Of a stretch of DNA of 64,000 nt, positions 47,546 through 59,743 are shown piece by piece. A program made the translations under genes and the position numbers. Source of the stretch: Pogostemon cablin (Eukaryota; Streptophyta; Magnoliopsida; Lamiales; Lamiaceae). The DNA lies in the NCBI GenBank assembly GCA_023678885.1, contig CM043005.1, positions 5,198,314 to 5,262,313 on the forward strand. Reading direction: 5' to 3'. Below the pieces are notes generated by a model. It saw only the letters and a program-made list of their open reading frames with translations. It was not told the DNA's origin and ran no database searches. Position 1 is the first letter of the stretch. Every line of letters starts with the position of its first letter.

Positions 47546-48185
47546 TTCGGTTTCGTGGTGAATTGTGACACGTTAGGCTAGGGTTTATGTGATTAATTTT
47601 TTGAAATTAGGATTGCATGTTTAGGGTTTTGGTTTTACTGCGCAAACCATGAATATCCCTATGTGAAATATACCCTGTATCATATCTGTTCGTTGATGGT
47701 TGTGTGTGAGAGGATTCGACGAAAACTGTTCGTCAATTTCACATGGAAGGAAGAAATTGAGAGAAAATTCAGCGCAGTGATATTGCAGAGGCAATAACAG
47801 GAGTTTCAACCGTCAGATCAGGCTGATTTTTGGTCAGTACGTTCAGATTTTGTGGATGTACATTCTGTACTGTGAAGATCATAATTGAAGCTTTGTGCAG
47901 TCGGGAATACGCCGAAAACAGAAGCAGTTTTTTGGGCGATTCTGTTCTGCGCAGTCGAGGGAAAAGAGCTATTTCTCACAATCTAACCGTTGGATCGACA
48001 TGTAATTTGGACAGCATGTTCAAAACTCGCAGGTGTAGATTCTGGACGGTGGAGATTGGATTCCCAGGTTCCTACGGTTGTGAACCCTGAACGACAGTTG
48101 GTGTAGTTTGATGTTGCGCGTTGGGCTGAACTTGATTCCGTGCAAGTAGGCCCTTGGACGAGCGACAGTTTGAGCGGATTTTTAT

Positions 48186-48590
48186 CAGGTTCGATTGGTC
48201 TGTATCAGGTTCGATTGATGCTACACCAGGTTCGAGCGGATTTGCATCAGGTTCGATTGGTCTACATCAGGTTCGATCGATGCTGCACTAGGTTCAAGCG
48301 GATTTGCATCAGGTTCGATTGGTCTACATCAGGTTCGATCGATGCTGTACCAGGTTCGAGCGGATTTGTATCAGGTTCGATTGGTCTGCATCAGGTTCGA
48401 TTGATGCTACACCAGGTTCGAGCGGATTTGCATCAGGTTCGGTTGGTCTGCATCAGGTTTGATCAATGATGCACCAGGTTCGAGCAGATTCACATCAGGT
48501 TCGATTGGTCTGCATCAGGTTCGATCGACTCTGCACTAGGTTCGAGTGGGTTTGCATCAAGTTCGACTGGTCTGCATCAGGTTCCGCGTG
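48186..48590 (+). repeat. 21-bp / 63-bp higher-order tandem repeat in the copia leader
   Basis: A 21-bp subunit 'caggttcgattggtctgcat' (plus one base) is repeated about 19 times. Three variants (…GGTTCGATTGGTCT…, …GGTTCGATCGATGC…, …GGTTCGAGCGGATT…) alternate to form a 63-bp unit present about six times. A 109-codon open frame runs through it only because 21 and 63 are multiples of three. Confidence 0.9.
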
Positions 48591-49049
48591 AGTCTTCACA
48601 ATATGATCGGGCAGGGTGCCAGAGTGGTGCAGCAGGCTGCAGGGAGGTCGATCCCCATCGCAGTTGTCCGCATTCGTGATTGGTGGCGAACAATCGAATT
48701 CGCTGTTATATAACTGTTATAATTGATTTATTAATTGATTATTGTTATATATGTATGCATGATTCTCTATGATTTATTGCCTTAAATAGAAGCATGCTAG
48801 ATTGCGTATTATATTTGATATATTATATGCATGTATGTTGGAGTGTTGATCAAGTCAACTTATTTTTGGCAATTTATTTCCTTATATATAACTGCTATAA
48901 TTGTTTTATTGGTCAATTATTGTTATATATTTGGAAGTATGAGCATGCTAGGTTGCATATTTTATTCTGAAATATTATATGCATGTAAAAACCCTCGGTC
49001 TTAAATAACTAAGTGGGAGAGGGGATTAGTAAAAATTCCCGCTGCCTCC

Positions 49050-49250
49050 ATTATTGGTTTGTAAGTGATGTGAGTAAACTTGCGTGTTGGCAATAGGCCT
49101 TCCTCCCTAACGGATGAGTTTATTCACGGATCACTGGTACAGACTTCATTACATAATTATTGTTTGTAATGTGGCACATGAACTTGCATGTTGGCAATAG
49201 GCCTTCCTCCCTAACGGATGAGTTTATGTGGGGCTCACTGGTACAAACTT
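49050..49250 (+). repeat. Two-copy repeat of about 105 bp in the copia leader
   Basis: 'gttggcaataggccttcctc' plus 'cctaacggatgagttta' occurs at about 49086-49126 and again at 49192-49230, each followed by 'cactggtacagacttcat' or 'cactggtacaaactta'. Confidence 0.8.
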
Positions 49251-50149
49251 ATAATTGATGATTGTAAGAAGCTATCCGAGCGCGTGTGTACTTCTCCAAC
49301 TGTAAGGCACACAAGCTCGCGCAGTGGACTTGGGATCAAATAATGGTGTACACTTAGGTGTAAATAATTAGTATCCTCCCCAACGGAGTCACTGCTATTA
49401 TTTGCATGGCTAAAGAGGAACCGACTATTAATTATTTTTTCATAAAGTTAGGTTGACAAATGAAATTAATGGGTAAAACCTTCTCTTGTAAATGTTCGGG
49501 TTTGTAAACGTCCACACTAACGTGGCTTGCAGACTCACGGTGCTTGAGATGTCGGTGAATTTTATTTTTATATTGTTTTGAGGGAATCAATATAAAATGA
49601 TAAAATTCAAAGTTTTGATCGGTAAATTAATTAATGATTCTCTGATTTTCAAATGATTTTATCTCACATATTATTAACTAAAAGAAATTATATTTACTTG
49701 TCCAAATTAGATGATTAGAAAAGAATCTTGGTTTTGAATTTTACTGCTTAAGAAAATACATGTGTGTTCTCACAAGGGATGTCTCATGATGCCTATTAAA
49801 GTCTCTAGTGAAGAGATGAGAGGTTCATAGAAATATGATGGTCTCATGTAACTCTTCGGATACTTGAGTAAGTTAAAGGCAGAAGATCATGATTTAATTT
49901 GATGAATGAATTGGGAAAGCATGGAGTATAAATTGAAAGGAAACCTAGATCAATTTAATTCTTCGTGAATTGCCTAGATGTTTTTGAGTAAGTTTCTCCT
50001 GAATTACAAGAGGTTGTATATGGTGGAAAACTTCTGACAAAACATGTGGCAAAAGAAAGCCATTTTCATCATAATGTGAACAAGTTTTATATCTTATTCA
50101 CTAGTTGTTTAAAACATGATTAGTGATGGCATTTACTGACACGAAGTGT

Positions 50150-52960
50150 GTAGATACTGGAATCACTAAATGTTTATTACTAAGTGAGGATAAGATTGTT
50201 ATGACATGGGTAAAACTACAAGAGTAGTGGCTATTGCAGTGGGAGTTGTCTATTTATCTAGTGATATGAGTAGACATTTGATTATGAGAAATTGTTTTAC
50301 GTACGTTTTCATAGAAATAATTTGATTTCAGTTTCTATGCATTAATAGATGGATACTCCATTTTATTTAAATGACATGGTCATTATAATAAAGGATAGAG
50401 TTGTAATCTGTTATTGTACGTTGGTGAACAATTTGTATACTCTTAAATCATGTATATTCCACAGATGCAACAAATAGTAATTAATAATGAATCTTCTAAT
50501 CTTAGTAAGAGAAAGATACCTTCGGATATGAACTAAACATATATTTGGAATCTAAGACTAGATCATTTTACTTGAGTAGGATTCAAAAGTTGATAGCCGA
50601 TAGACCCTTAGGTTTATCTGAAGTGAAAACTATCTGACTTTCGAGTCTTGCTTGGGAGTAAAAATGACTAATTGCTTTTTCAAGGCAAAGGGGGTGCAGA
50701 ACCAAAGATATATATGTTGGAATTAGTTCATTATGATTTATGTGGTCCTAAGATTGTCCGGATGAGAGGTGGATATGAATATTCGTCAATCGATGATTAT
50801 TCTAGATACCGATATATTTATTTGATGCACTGCATGTGTCTAAGTTCTTTGATTAATTCAAGAATTACAAGGCTGGTACAGTGAAGCGTCATGGAAAATA
50901 TATCAAGTAATGACGATTTAATCGTCATTACGAGTACCTCTTAGGATAGTTAGGAGCTATTAATCAGAGGTTGAGATTAAATCTCAAATTGTTTACACCG
51001 GGCATACCCCAGCTGAATGGTGTGGCGGATAGAAGGTGTAGCACTCTTATGGAAATGATTAGATGGATGATGAATTATTTGGAATTACTAAATTCATTTT
51101 ATGGGTATGCCCTAGAAACAGTAATTCGTATGAATGTTTGTCTGTTTGTGGGAAATCCTAGAAAAATGAAGGGTGATTTATTTAGTCCAAAAAATCGAAG
51201 GGTGATTGTTAACACAAACACTGAATTTTTTGGAAAAGGACTATGTAATAAATCACAAATCCATGTATGAGTTTTTCTTAAGGTAGTGAGAATAAAACAC
51301 AAAGTATAAGTACCAAGTGTACAAGAGGATATACCACAAGGTAAACTGCAACGCGTGTCACGTCTGATACACAATTACATGTAGTGCTTGTCGCAGTGGG
51401 AGGGTTATTCGACAACCCGTGAGATACATGTTTTGGGAAAGTCGTAAGACTTGATCCCTCGCAAACATGAAATGGACCCACGGATACAACGAAGCACTAC
51501 AAGTTAGAAATACCAAATCCTAGCAAAGTGTAATGAATATTAAAATAGAATCGATGGATTTTAAATTAGGTCTGGATGCTTGTTAAACCGCTAAATGGTG
51601 TAAAAGCCATTGGAAGCGGGCATGCAAGAATAAAAGAGGATCATAGAATAAGGTGAAAACCTTGGAAGCAAGCTTGTTGCGAAAAGGTATACTCAGAAAG
51701 AAAGGGTTCGATTATGAGAAAATCTTTTCGCCGGTAGTTATGCCTAAGTTGATCCGGACTCTTTTATTTGTTGCTACTCATATGAAATATGAGGGATAGC
51801 AAATAGATGTCGAGACAGCTTTCCTGATTGGAAGTCTTAAGGGAAACATCTATGTGAAGCAACCAGAGTGATTCATTGCAAAAAGCTAAGAGCATTGTGA
51901 TAATAAGCTTAAAAGTGTTCATTATGGACTAAAGCAAGCTTCAAGATCATGAAACATCCGTTTTGATGAGGTAATCCAGTGACATGGATCTAATCAATGA
52001 TCGGATGGGTCTTGTGTATTGAAAAGAGTGATGGAAACGTGATGGTATTTCTTGTACTATACGTAGATAGTATCTTGCTCATTGGAGACAGTGAAAGAGT
52101 ATTGTCGGGCGTATGGGTATGGTTGATAAAGCGGTATGAGATGAAGGACTTAAGAAGAGTAAAAATATCCTTTTGATCACGGTAATACGGATCACAAGAA
52201 AGGATGTTATGCTTATCTCAAGTTTCATATAATGATACGATCCTTACTCGTTTAGCATGTGAATTTATCTAAGTGAATGTGTCTTGTGACACAAAAGTAG
52301 ATAAAGAAGTTGAAAGCGGTTCCTTATGCTTCGGCAAATGAGGAAGCTTAATCTAAGGAATGCTATGCACGAGATTGGATATCTGCTTTGCCGATGGCAT
52401 GAACAGTGGGTATCAAGGTAACCCAAAATAAGAATGTTGAACTGTGGTAAGACATATACTTATGTACCTGAAAAGGACTAGAAACTATATGTGGGCTTAC
52501 CGAACAGATTCACTGATTCTTATGGGTTACATAGATTCAGATTTTTCAAATCAGATAGGGACGGCAGTAAATCCACCTCAAAGGTTATGCGTTTAATTTT
52601 AGGAAGTTGAGTCATAATGTGGAGGAGTGTTATATAGAAATATATTTCAGACTCCGGACTCCATCATGGAAAGATGATAAATTGGAGCCTATGAGGCAGC
52701 CAAAGTATCTGTATGACTCTAGAAACTTCAAGATGGACTTCGAAGTGTTTCTAAGTTTGTCCAAGGATATCACAATTTATATTGATGATATTGGTGCAGT
52801 TGCAAACTTGAAGGAATCACGAGCCCATAAGGAAATTAAACACATGGAGCGCGAGTACCACCTGTTACGAGAGATCGTATGATGAGGGGAAGGTTGTTGT
52901 CACCTAGATTGCATCGGATGATAACCTAGTAAATCCATTTACAAGGACCTTAAGGCGAGA
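50150..52960 (+). pseudogene. Copia pol remnant: protease, integrase, RT, RNase H
   Basis: Recognisable pieces in order: protease VDTGITK (50150); integrase (LELVHYDLCGP, GGYEYSSIDDYSRYRYIYLM, later TPGIPQLNGVADRR) at 50690-51190; RT start LVAKRYTQKE, then after a frameshift FDYEKIFSPV and QIDVETAFLIGSLKGNIYVK at about 51670-51870; RT motif LYVDSILLIGD at 52054-52086; RNase H (DSDFSN, YEAAKVSV, KESRAHKEIKHM, YHLLREIV) at 52530-52880. Stops replace Trp and Gly codons several times (TGG to TAG or TGA near 51805 and 51945). The catalytic YVDD is YVDS. The zinc finger and much of the integrase core are missing. No functional enzyme can be made. Confidence 0.9.
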
Positions 52961-53032
52961 GCTTTTGATGGTCATGTAATGGGAGTGGAAATCAGATGTA
53001 TGAAGGAAGACATGACAGCATAGTCTTTTAGT

Positions 53033-53044
53033 AGAAGTGGGAGA
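53033..53044 (+). promoter_or_regulatory. Polypurine tract of the copia element
   Basis: AGAAGTGGGAGA directly precedes the 3' LTR, where plus-strand DNA synthesis would be primed. Confidence 0.8.
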
Positions 53045-53045
53045 T

Positions 53046-54465
53046 TGTTGGATTGTATACTAAAAGTCTAGCTTTTTATATGAACAATGTTATAACAATT
53101 AATTTGAAATGAGAATCATATGATCAAATGATTGCATCTTATAATTTATTTATATGTTCGATGCAATAGTCCACTTACTTTATACTGTAGATAATATGTT
53201 GTGCGACAATACGCGGAAGATCATATTATCGATTTCCTTATAAAGTATAAACAGATGCTCACAACCGAGATAGACGGGGACTCTCTATCGGGATGGTTGT
53301 AGTGTGGTTTGGTATTAGATTGTCTTGGCTATAGAATCACATTAGTGCACTTGTGTGTATTGAGCAGGACCGCTTGAGATCGTTCGACTTATACTGACTT
53401 ATAGGAGAACTTGATCTCAGTTATTATGGAAGTTCGTGCTCTTAATCCCTATACAATAACCTCGACACGTAGGGCAGTATGTATTTCTTTGGTTCATCAA
53501 TGGGTGAGATTTACATGTAATTAAATCAACAAACTCGATGAGTTGGGAAATAGTGCTGTCTCTATGGTGTGCTGTTGATTGTAGAAGGAATCCGTGTCCG
53601 TCATAGGTTGATGATGTCCCCTTGAGGAGCTCATAAGGATTATCATGTAAACCCTGCAGGTGGAATTTATTCCGACATGATAATGAGGTTGAGTGGTACT
53701 ACTCTTGGATGAGATATTAATTAATTGAGTTGTCAGTAACTTAAATTAATTAATGGACATTGTATATCTTAAACATGGGGAGACTAACGGGCTCATAATA
53801 AGAAGGAGCCCAAAACGTAATTTTGGAATTGGTACGGTAGTGCAATAATAATATTTTAGTGGAATATATTATTATTATTGGACTTAAGTATAAGCTTTGG
53901 GCTAAGCTTGGATACTTAAGCCCAATGGAGGCCCAACCCAATTTCTCCTCCTGGTCCCTGCTGTAGCCCATGTATATAAGTCACCTCAACTTATCTGGAA
54001 CCCTAATCTAATCTAATCTAATCTAATCTAATCTAATCTAAAAATGATTATTCACGTGTGATGAGGATTGAGAGCAGATTGAGGAGGTCTCGTAGATCGT
54101 CGCCCACACGACGTCGAGATCGGACTTGGGACATACGGCAGAAGATCAGAAGGTAGTTTGCTGCAGCTGTCTGCCACCTTGCGAAATTGATATAAAATCG
54201 TAAAGTGCTCAAAATTTGATGATCAATATACTGACGGAAAGCCGTTGAAGAGAGGATCGTCTGAACATAAAGATCATTCAATTCCGACATCAGACGAGGA
54301 AGTTATGGCCATTCTCGTGGGACTGCGTAGGCTGCCTGCGAGAATCATTCTTCATCAACATACCTTGGTGAACGGTAATCGTTTCTATGATTTATTGCTT
54401 CCGCTGTGATAGAAACGTATGAATCCCTAACGGGTCACGTTAACCAAGTGATCCAAGCGCCAACA
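53046..54465 (+). repeat. 3' LTR of the copia element
   Basis: It matches the 5' LTR throughout. The 15-bp length difference is explained exactly by seven instead of four AATCT units (54005-54039). Confidence 0.95.
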
Positions 54466-54670
54466 CTTAGTCCCAGATTATAGGCCGTTCTTAGAAGAAC
54501 ACCAACTTGAGATGGCTTAAATCCGGGCGACTTAGTGTCTGAGTCCCAGACTATAGGCCATTCACCGAAGAACTTGACTTAAGAACGTTTGTTCTGTGCG
54601 GCTTAAAACCAAGTGGCTTAAAACTTGAATCCCAGACGTATTCCGTTCTTGAGTTGACTCTCGTTGAAGG
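54466..54670. repeat. Tandem repeat, 72-86-bp unit, right part
   Basis: It continues the array at 45955-46126 ('tcccagattataggccgttc', 'cttaaatccgggcgacttag', 'cttaaaaccaagtggcttaa'). The right copy of the duplication CTTAG is at 54466-54470. Confidence 0.85.
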
Positions 54671-55545
54671 AATCAAAGAACTATTCAGACAACTCTGAAG
54701 TCTTTGACCTTCGTAGAGAATCACTCTCGGTGTGCTTTTGAATGAATGAAGGAGGGCTCCTTATATAGGTAAAGGTAGAGGATGCCCCATAAATAACTCG
54801 CAATCTGATTGGTCAATGACAGATTTGACCTGATTCTGCGGGCTTGGGTCTTTCCATATATAACACAATTTTATTGGTCATTGCTTGATTTGACCTGATT
54901 CTGGAACTTTCCAGATTTTATTTGACTTGAGCTTGTTTGACTTGAGTCAGACTTTACTTAATTTAAACCCTTTTAATTTGTTGGGCATTAAATTAATTAT
55001 CAATTATTTATTAATCTATTTTAGGAATTAATTTATTAAATCCCCAATAAAATATAATAAACTAAAATTAATATTTTAATCATGAAAATCCACGTGTCGC
55101 CACTTTGATTGGACCATGAATTTTATTTGCTTATAAATGGTTTAATTAAAATGATTTTAGAATTTATCTCTTGATTTCTCTACTACTTGATCTCTATGAC
55201 AATATGAACCATTTCAATTTCTTAAGTTTAGATTAGTCCTTAATCATAAGTGTAGTCAGCCTTACTCCTTCTTAGATTGACACCTCGTTCTTATTCATCC
55301 CATCTTTGCTATAGCGATAATTGTTGCTTGTGTTCTATTTGATACTTGCATTAGATAATCGTTACTTGAATAGTTAGATAAAATTCAAATCAAATTGTGA
55401 TCACTTCTATAAAGTATGGTTGAAATCAAATCCAGATATGCTTAGAGATTACATCTAGCTCCCATGGATCAATATTTTAACTTGATCATTCACAACTACT
55501 ATGATAGAGTACACTTGCTTTAGGCGTAAGCAAATAATTTTGCGA
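54671..55545 (-). repeat. Possible LTR fragment in minus orientation
   Basis: Read on the minus strand it begins TGTTGATCGCAAAATTATTT at 55545, passes a 'gacacgtgga' motif and a TATA-like 'cctatataagg' near 54760, and then runs into the tandem array. This layout fits an LTR with promoter and R region. A second LTR and target duplication were not found. It is the older host of the copia element together with 45101-46126. Confidence 0.4.
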
Positions 55546-55924
55546 TCAACACCCTATGATTTATAGTATTAAAATAGGGTGTGCTGTGTAGTTATTTTTT
55601 TAATTTTTATTATTTTATTTTATTTAATAGTGGAGATTAAATAAAAACTTAATACAACAGTTAAGATCGCCCATGTACACAGTATACCAGACGCATCTTA
55701 TGTGGACTCTATTTTTAATAAAAGTTTATCCGCTCAAAAAAAAGATATTCATTCAATTAAATTATTTTAAGAACAATTTTTATGTAGAAATAAAAATGAT
55801 AATATTTTTAGTAAAATGTTATACTCAATAATTGAAAAGTGATGAGCATTAAATTAACTGTTTGATGCACGAATATTTTATAGAATGAATAAAACATGAG
55901 AACATTTTAAATTAAAAAATACTT
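55546..55924. other. AT-rich spacer
   Basis: No gene is seen. 'gtggagattaaataaaaact' at about 55632-55690 has an inverted relative at about 56240-56340 ('atcttaactataataa'), both next to TGCA/ACGCA-type ends. They look like ends of two small elements facing each other. Confidence 0.4.
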
Positions 55925-56190
55925 ACTGTGTGTGTCCCATAAACAAATTTATACTTATTATTTTTATTCGTCTCATAAACAAGTTCACACTCTTAAATAA
56001 GGAATAAAACACAATCCAATAATCTCACAACACACATTGTTACCCTTCTATAATTTACAAACTTACTTAATAATTTATGTATTATCTAAAAATATCAAAC
56101 TATCTCTAAAAGCAAATCAAAAAATAACTTTTCAAGAACTTTATATTTAAATTAATTTTGAATTTCATTATAGGACAATATCTTATGAGG
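55925..56190. mobile_element. Stowaway-like MITE, second family (copy B, inverted)
   Basis: Sequence such as 'acaagttcacactcttaaat' and 'taatctcacaacacac' matches the reverse complement of 42439-42717 over its whole length. The ends are eroded. Confidence 0.75.
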
Positions 56191-57399
56191 AAAAATATTC
56201 ATTTATTTAAACTCTTTGATTAGAATTGTATATTAAATTTAAGAATCCAACTAGAATGCACCTGGTGCATCAGTGCATTCGAACAATCTTAACTATAATA
56301 ATAATTTTTAATTCAATCTCTACCATTATATAAAATAAAATAATTAATTTTTTTTAAAAATAAATTACCCAATACCCATTTTAACATATAAATTTGGGGT
56401 AAACCCCAAAAATTACACTAAATTTAATTAATTTAATTTTTATTGAATATTTATTTTACAATATTTTACATTTTAATTAAAAAATATCTTTAAAAATTGA
56501 TTATGCAATCTAGGAAATTAAAATAATAATAATAAAAAAAGCAACAAGTGAAGAAAAGGAAAAAGAAAAAAAAGGGTTCATTACCCGTAGGTACAATTTA
56601 TATATCCATATTACTAGGAGGTAAAATATTCAAATTAAAATATTATTCACTAAAAATTGAACATATAAAATACCCATTTTAACCCTATTATAAGTTTATT
56701 GTATTCAAAATTTAATTAATTATTAATCTCTCCTTAATAAAAGAAAATAGGTTGGGATTAGCCAATCCGATAAAAAAAATAAAATAAATTGAATACCCAT
56801 TCTGAATACCACATAGAATTTTGTATTCAATTTATTTCTGACCCTTTTGAATACCCATCAAGTAAATTGTATACCATAATATTTTACTCAATGTTAATTT
56901 ATTTCTGATCCTTTTGAATACCCATCAAGTAAATTGTATTCAGATTTTGTGTATCGTGAATTTGGTGATGCAATGGTTAAAGCCATTTGAAACCCTTTTC
57001 TACCCTTTGAAACCATTTTCTGCTATTCTGAATTCACGATAATACGTTGAATACCCCATCAATACGTAAATTGAATACACATTCTAAATAACATAAAATC
57101 TTTTTGAATACTTTCCGACTCTGATGTGTGTACGTATTTTTGCATACTATCACGTAAACATATCAAAGCTGTCCAAGTCCTTCAATCGGATCACTGTCAT
57201 CCAGACGAACAGGAAATACAAGAATTTGAGTAATACTAATAGAAATTTAAAGTTGATAGCCCAAGAATACTCAAATCAATGAAAACAAAAACTGGACCCT
57301 TAATACTACAACTTAAGAGATCATAGATACTAACACATAAGCACAACAATAGAGCAACGTCCAGATATAAAAAATTTGAAAAACATCTGATGCAACTGC
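56191..57399. other. AT-rich spacer with a small tandem duplication
   Basis: No gene is seen. 'ccttttgaatacccatcaag' plus 'taaattgta' occurs twice about 66 bases apart (56828-56945). The surrounding DNA repeats 'gaatacccat' several more times. Confidence 0.45.
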
Positions 57400-57900
57400 T
57401 ACAGATGCTGTGGAGGTATGAACATCAAGTTTGATGATGCAGGACCTGTATGAGTTTGTGAAGAATCAGAAATAGGGTGCACCCTGAGTTGAGAAGCCGC
57501 TGCATCCGGTGGAGGAATCAGCGCAAAGTTGCTCTGAAATCGGGCGAAAGCATGTGGTCGGAAAAATCGAGCGAATCCAGCGAGCTCGTGATATTGACAG
57601 CGGCTCGTCGACTGGGCTAAACAGTGGAGGGCAGTCGAGCAATGGCCATCGGCAGCGCGTCGGTGGTGGTGAGCCGATGTTGAGCGGTCAATGGGACTGT
57701 GGCTATGGATTCGTCGGTGATTCAGGCAATGGTTGACGATGAATTGTGCTTCCAATCAAAAAAATTGGTGGCTCGGCGGCGGATCTGGGCGCGAGCAATG
57801 ATGGCTGGAGTCTGATTTCAGCGACAGGGGCGCACGATCCTCGATCGAGAGATTGGCGGATATTGGACGCCGGCGGCGCGCGATTGCTGGTGGTGGCAGG
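57400..57900. other. GC-rich block, left part, split by a solo LTR
   Basis: This block and 59744-59960 were contiguous before the LTR insertion. It is far richer in G+C than its surroundings and open in several frames on both strands (longest 118 codons, minus), with no recognisable protein motif. The right part carries purine-rich 'gaggagagagaaac' sequence like a leader. It could be a former gene 5' region or a piece captured by a transposon; no termini were found to settle this. Confidence 0.35.
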
Positions 57901-59738
57901 TGATTGGTCGTAATATAGGGGTATAACCAATTAAAGAAATTATCGAACCACAGGGAGGATGGTACTAGAGTTTAAGCGATCTCAAGTTTATCGTGATTTT
58001 ATAAGGACGACGGAAGAGAGGATATGATGCAAATAAACGCAATTACACTAGTGAAAGAAATAAAGATAAAATGAATGCAAAGATAAAAGGGTTCCAAATG
58101 ATGCAAGGATGAGATTAACAACAATCATGACATAGATAATTAAGTAATTATGCAATTAATTGTAATCTCTCATGGACAAGGCATAGAAGCGATCACTAAT
58201 TCCACCTAAACTCTCTCTCGAGATGGATAGGATGTAGGCCCTCAACAAGGCTCCCAAAAGCACATAGGATCGAGACCATAGCAAACACCTCCCACTAGGT
58301 ACTAATTACTCTATGAGTTCCCTAATTAGGTACTAAATCATAGGCAATATTCCCTTTTAAGGTACTATGAATTTACTATTGGCTTGGTTCTCCTCACCTA
58401 ATCAACCAATCTCTCGATTAAGCTAATCAAATGTTCTATCAAAGGGTTCTAAATCTAGAAGGATATCTCTATCTCATTCTAAATTAATGCACATTAAGTG
58501 TATGATGAAATGATTCAATGAATTATCCTAAACACATAATTGATTTCTCAATCTAATCATATGCCCATGACAATTAATCACACATGTCATCATATAAATC
58601 AAGCAATAAATAATCAATGATAGAAATAACACAAAGCCCATTCAAGATTAAAATCAAATTGCATAATAACTAAATTATCCAACACCACTCATGGAGCTAA
58701 TCTCACAAAGGAGATTAGCCTCTCATATCCATAAGAAAATTAACATAGACATTAAGATCCTTACAAAACATGATCAATCTATAAAGAAATGCACAAAAAT
58801 TAGAATTAGATTCCCCCTTTGAAGCGTTTCAATGGAGATCTCCTTCTTCTTCTTATGATCTCACTCTTCCTTGCTTCCTTGATCACTTGGATGGTGGATT
58901 TGATGGAGGAGATCAAGTGTAGATGGATGGAATCAAGGAATGGTGAATGGGATGAAGGGTAGATGGAATGTAGAGGAAAAGTGTGTGAAAAATGGTGTGT
59001 ATTAGGTGTAGATCTGATCCCCACTGATAATTACACTCCAAAATAGGTGTTTTTACCCCTTAGAACCTTCTAGAACACATTCTAATCATAAAAATGACTT
59101 TGGGCCGAGCATGGGTCGAATTCGGGTCAAGTTCTGGTCGGTGCAGCGCAGTCTCACCGTTTCGCGTATAACTTCCACATCTGATCTCCAATTTGAATAA
59201 TTCTTACGCTCACGCGATCCTATTTTCATTGGCTTTCTATCCATATAAAGATCTGACAAAACATCCAACATTTGAAGGTGTAACAAGTCATACAAAGTAG
59301 CACAACCGTGCTGAGTAGAAACAGACTGCGCGACGTCACCATTTTAATCATAACTTTCTCGTTTGGGCTCGGATTGAAGTGTTTCTTATACCAAAACGAT
59401 CCTCTTTTATGTGGCTTTCCAACCATATATCACACTTCTTGTTTTGAGCTCCACAAGAGTACAGAAAAATTACACAAGTTGGACGTGCGTTTTTCAGCAT
59501 TTTGCTTAATTTGACTCATTTTCCCTCGTTTCAACTCCGAATTAAGCTTCGTTTTTTTCCCAAATTTTCCTTCTTGCGTCTAGAATCCATTTTTACCTGG
59601 AAATTATACATTTAAGCTTATTCTCACACATTTCCATAGAAACATAAAACACAACCAAATAGAACACAAATACGGATAAAATAATACGAAAACACATATA
59701 AAAAGACACTAAAATTTAGGTGAAAATATCACTCATCA
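57901..59738 (-). mobile_element. Solo LTR, 1838 bp, of a large LTR retrotransposon
   Basis: Read on the minus strand it starts TGATGAGTGATATTTTCACC and ends CCTCCCTGTGG... and finally ACGACCAATCA. The 5-bp duplication GCAGG flanks it (57896-57900, 59739-59743). TG...CA ends, size and the perfect duplication identify an LTR. No primer site, coding region or second LTR is present, so the internal part was lost by LTR-LTR recombination. Open frames inside (58806-59426) are not genes. Confidence 0.85.
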
Positions 59739-59743
59739 GCAGG

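Larger units (their letters stand above)
46127..54465 (+). mobile_element. Ty1/copia LTR retrotransposon, complete in structure, coding region dead
   Basis: The element is 8339 bp with 1405-bp and 1420-bp LTRs (TGTTGG...CCAACA), flanked by the 5-bp duplication CTTAG (46122-46126, 54466-54470). A tRNA-iMet-type primer site follows the 5' LTR, and a purine-rich tract AGAAGTGGGAGA precedes the 3' LTR. Internal order is leader with tandem repeats (47546-49600), remains of gag (49600-50140), then protease, integrase, RT and RNase H. Integrase before RT defines Ty1/copia. I count about two dozen substitutions between the LTRs, roughly 2%, so insertion is fairly recent. Pol nevertheless has many stops and frameshifts and an altered RT catalytic motif. 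The copy probably moved using proteins from another element. Confidence 0.95.

Noticed and set aside
48140..48469. 109-codon open frame on the plus strand
   Set aside because: It runs entirely through the 21-bp tandem repeat, whose period is a multiple of three. The predicted peptide is a simple repeat in the untranslated leader of a retrotransposon.
48186..48660. tRNA-like or pol III B-box elements (GGTTCGA repeats; 'ggtcgatcccc' near 48648)
   Set aside because: The B box requires GGTTCGANNCC; here GG follows, no A box lies at the right distance, and no cloverleaf can be drawn.
50672..51270. Active integrase gene
   Set aside because: The frames are broken, the zinc finger is lost and much of the catalytic core is missing.
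45955..54670. CRISPR-like repeat-spacer array
   Set aside because: The units are 72-86-bp imperfect tandem repeats in a plant genome without unique spacers or cas genes.
57399..57930. Open frames of 75-118 codons on both strands
   Set aside because: Several frames are open at once, as expected for GC-rich DNA. There is no recognisable domain, and the region is cut by a solo LTR.
58806..59426. Open frames of 66-72 codons on the minus strand
   Set aside because: They fall inside the solo LTR and do not resemble gag or pol.
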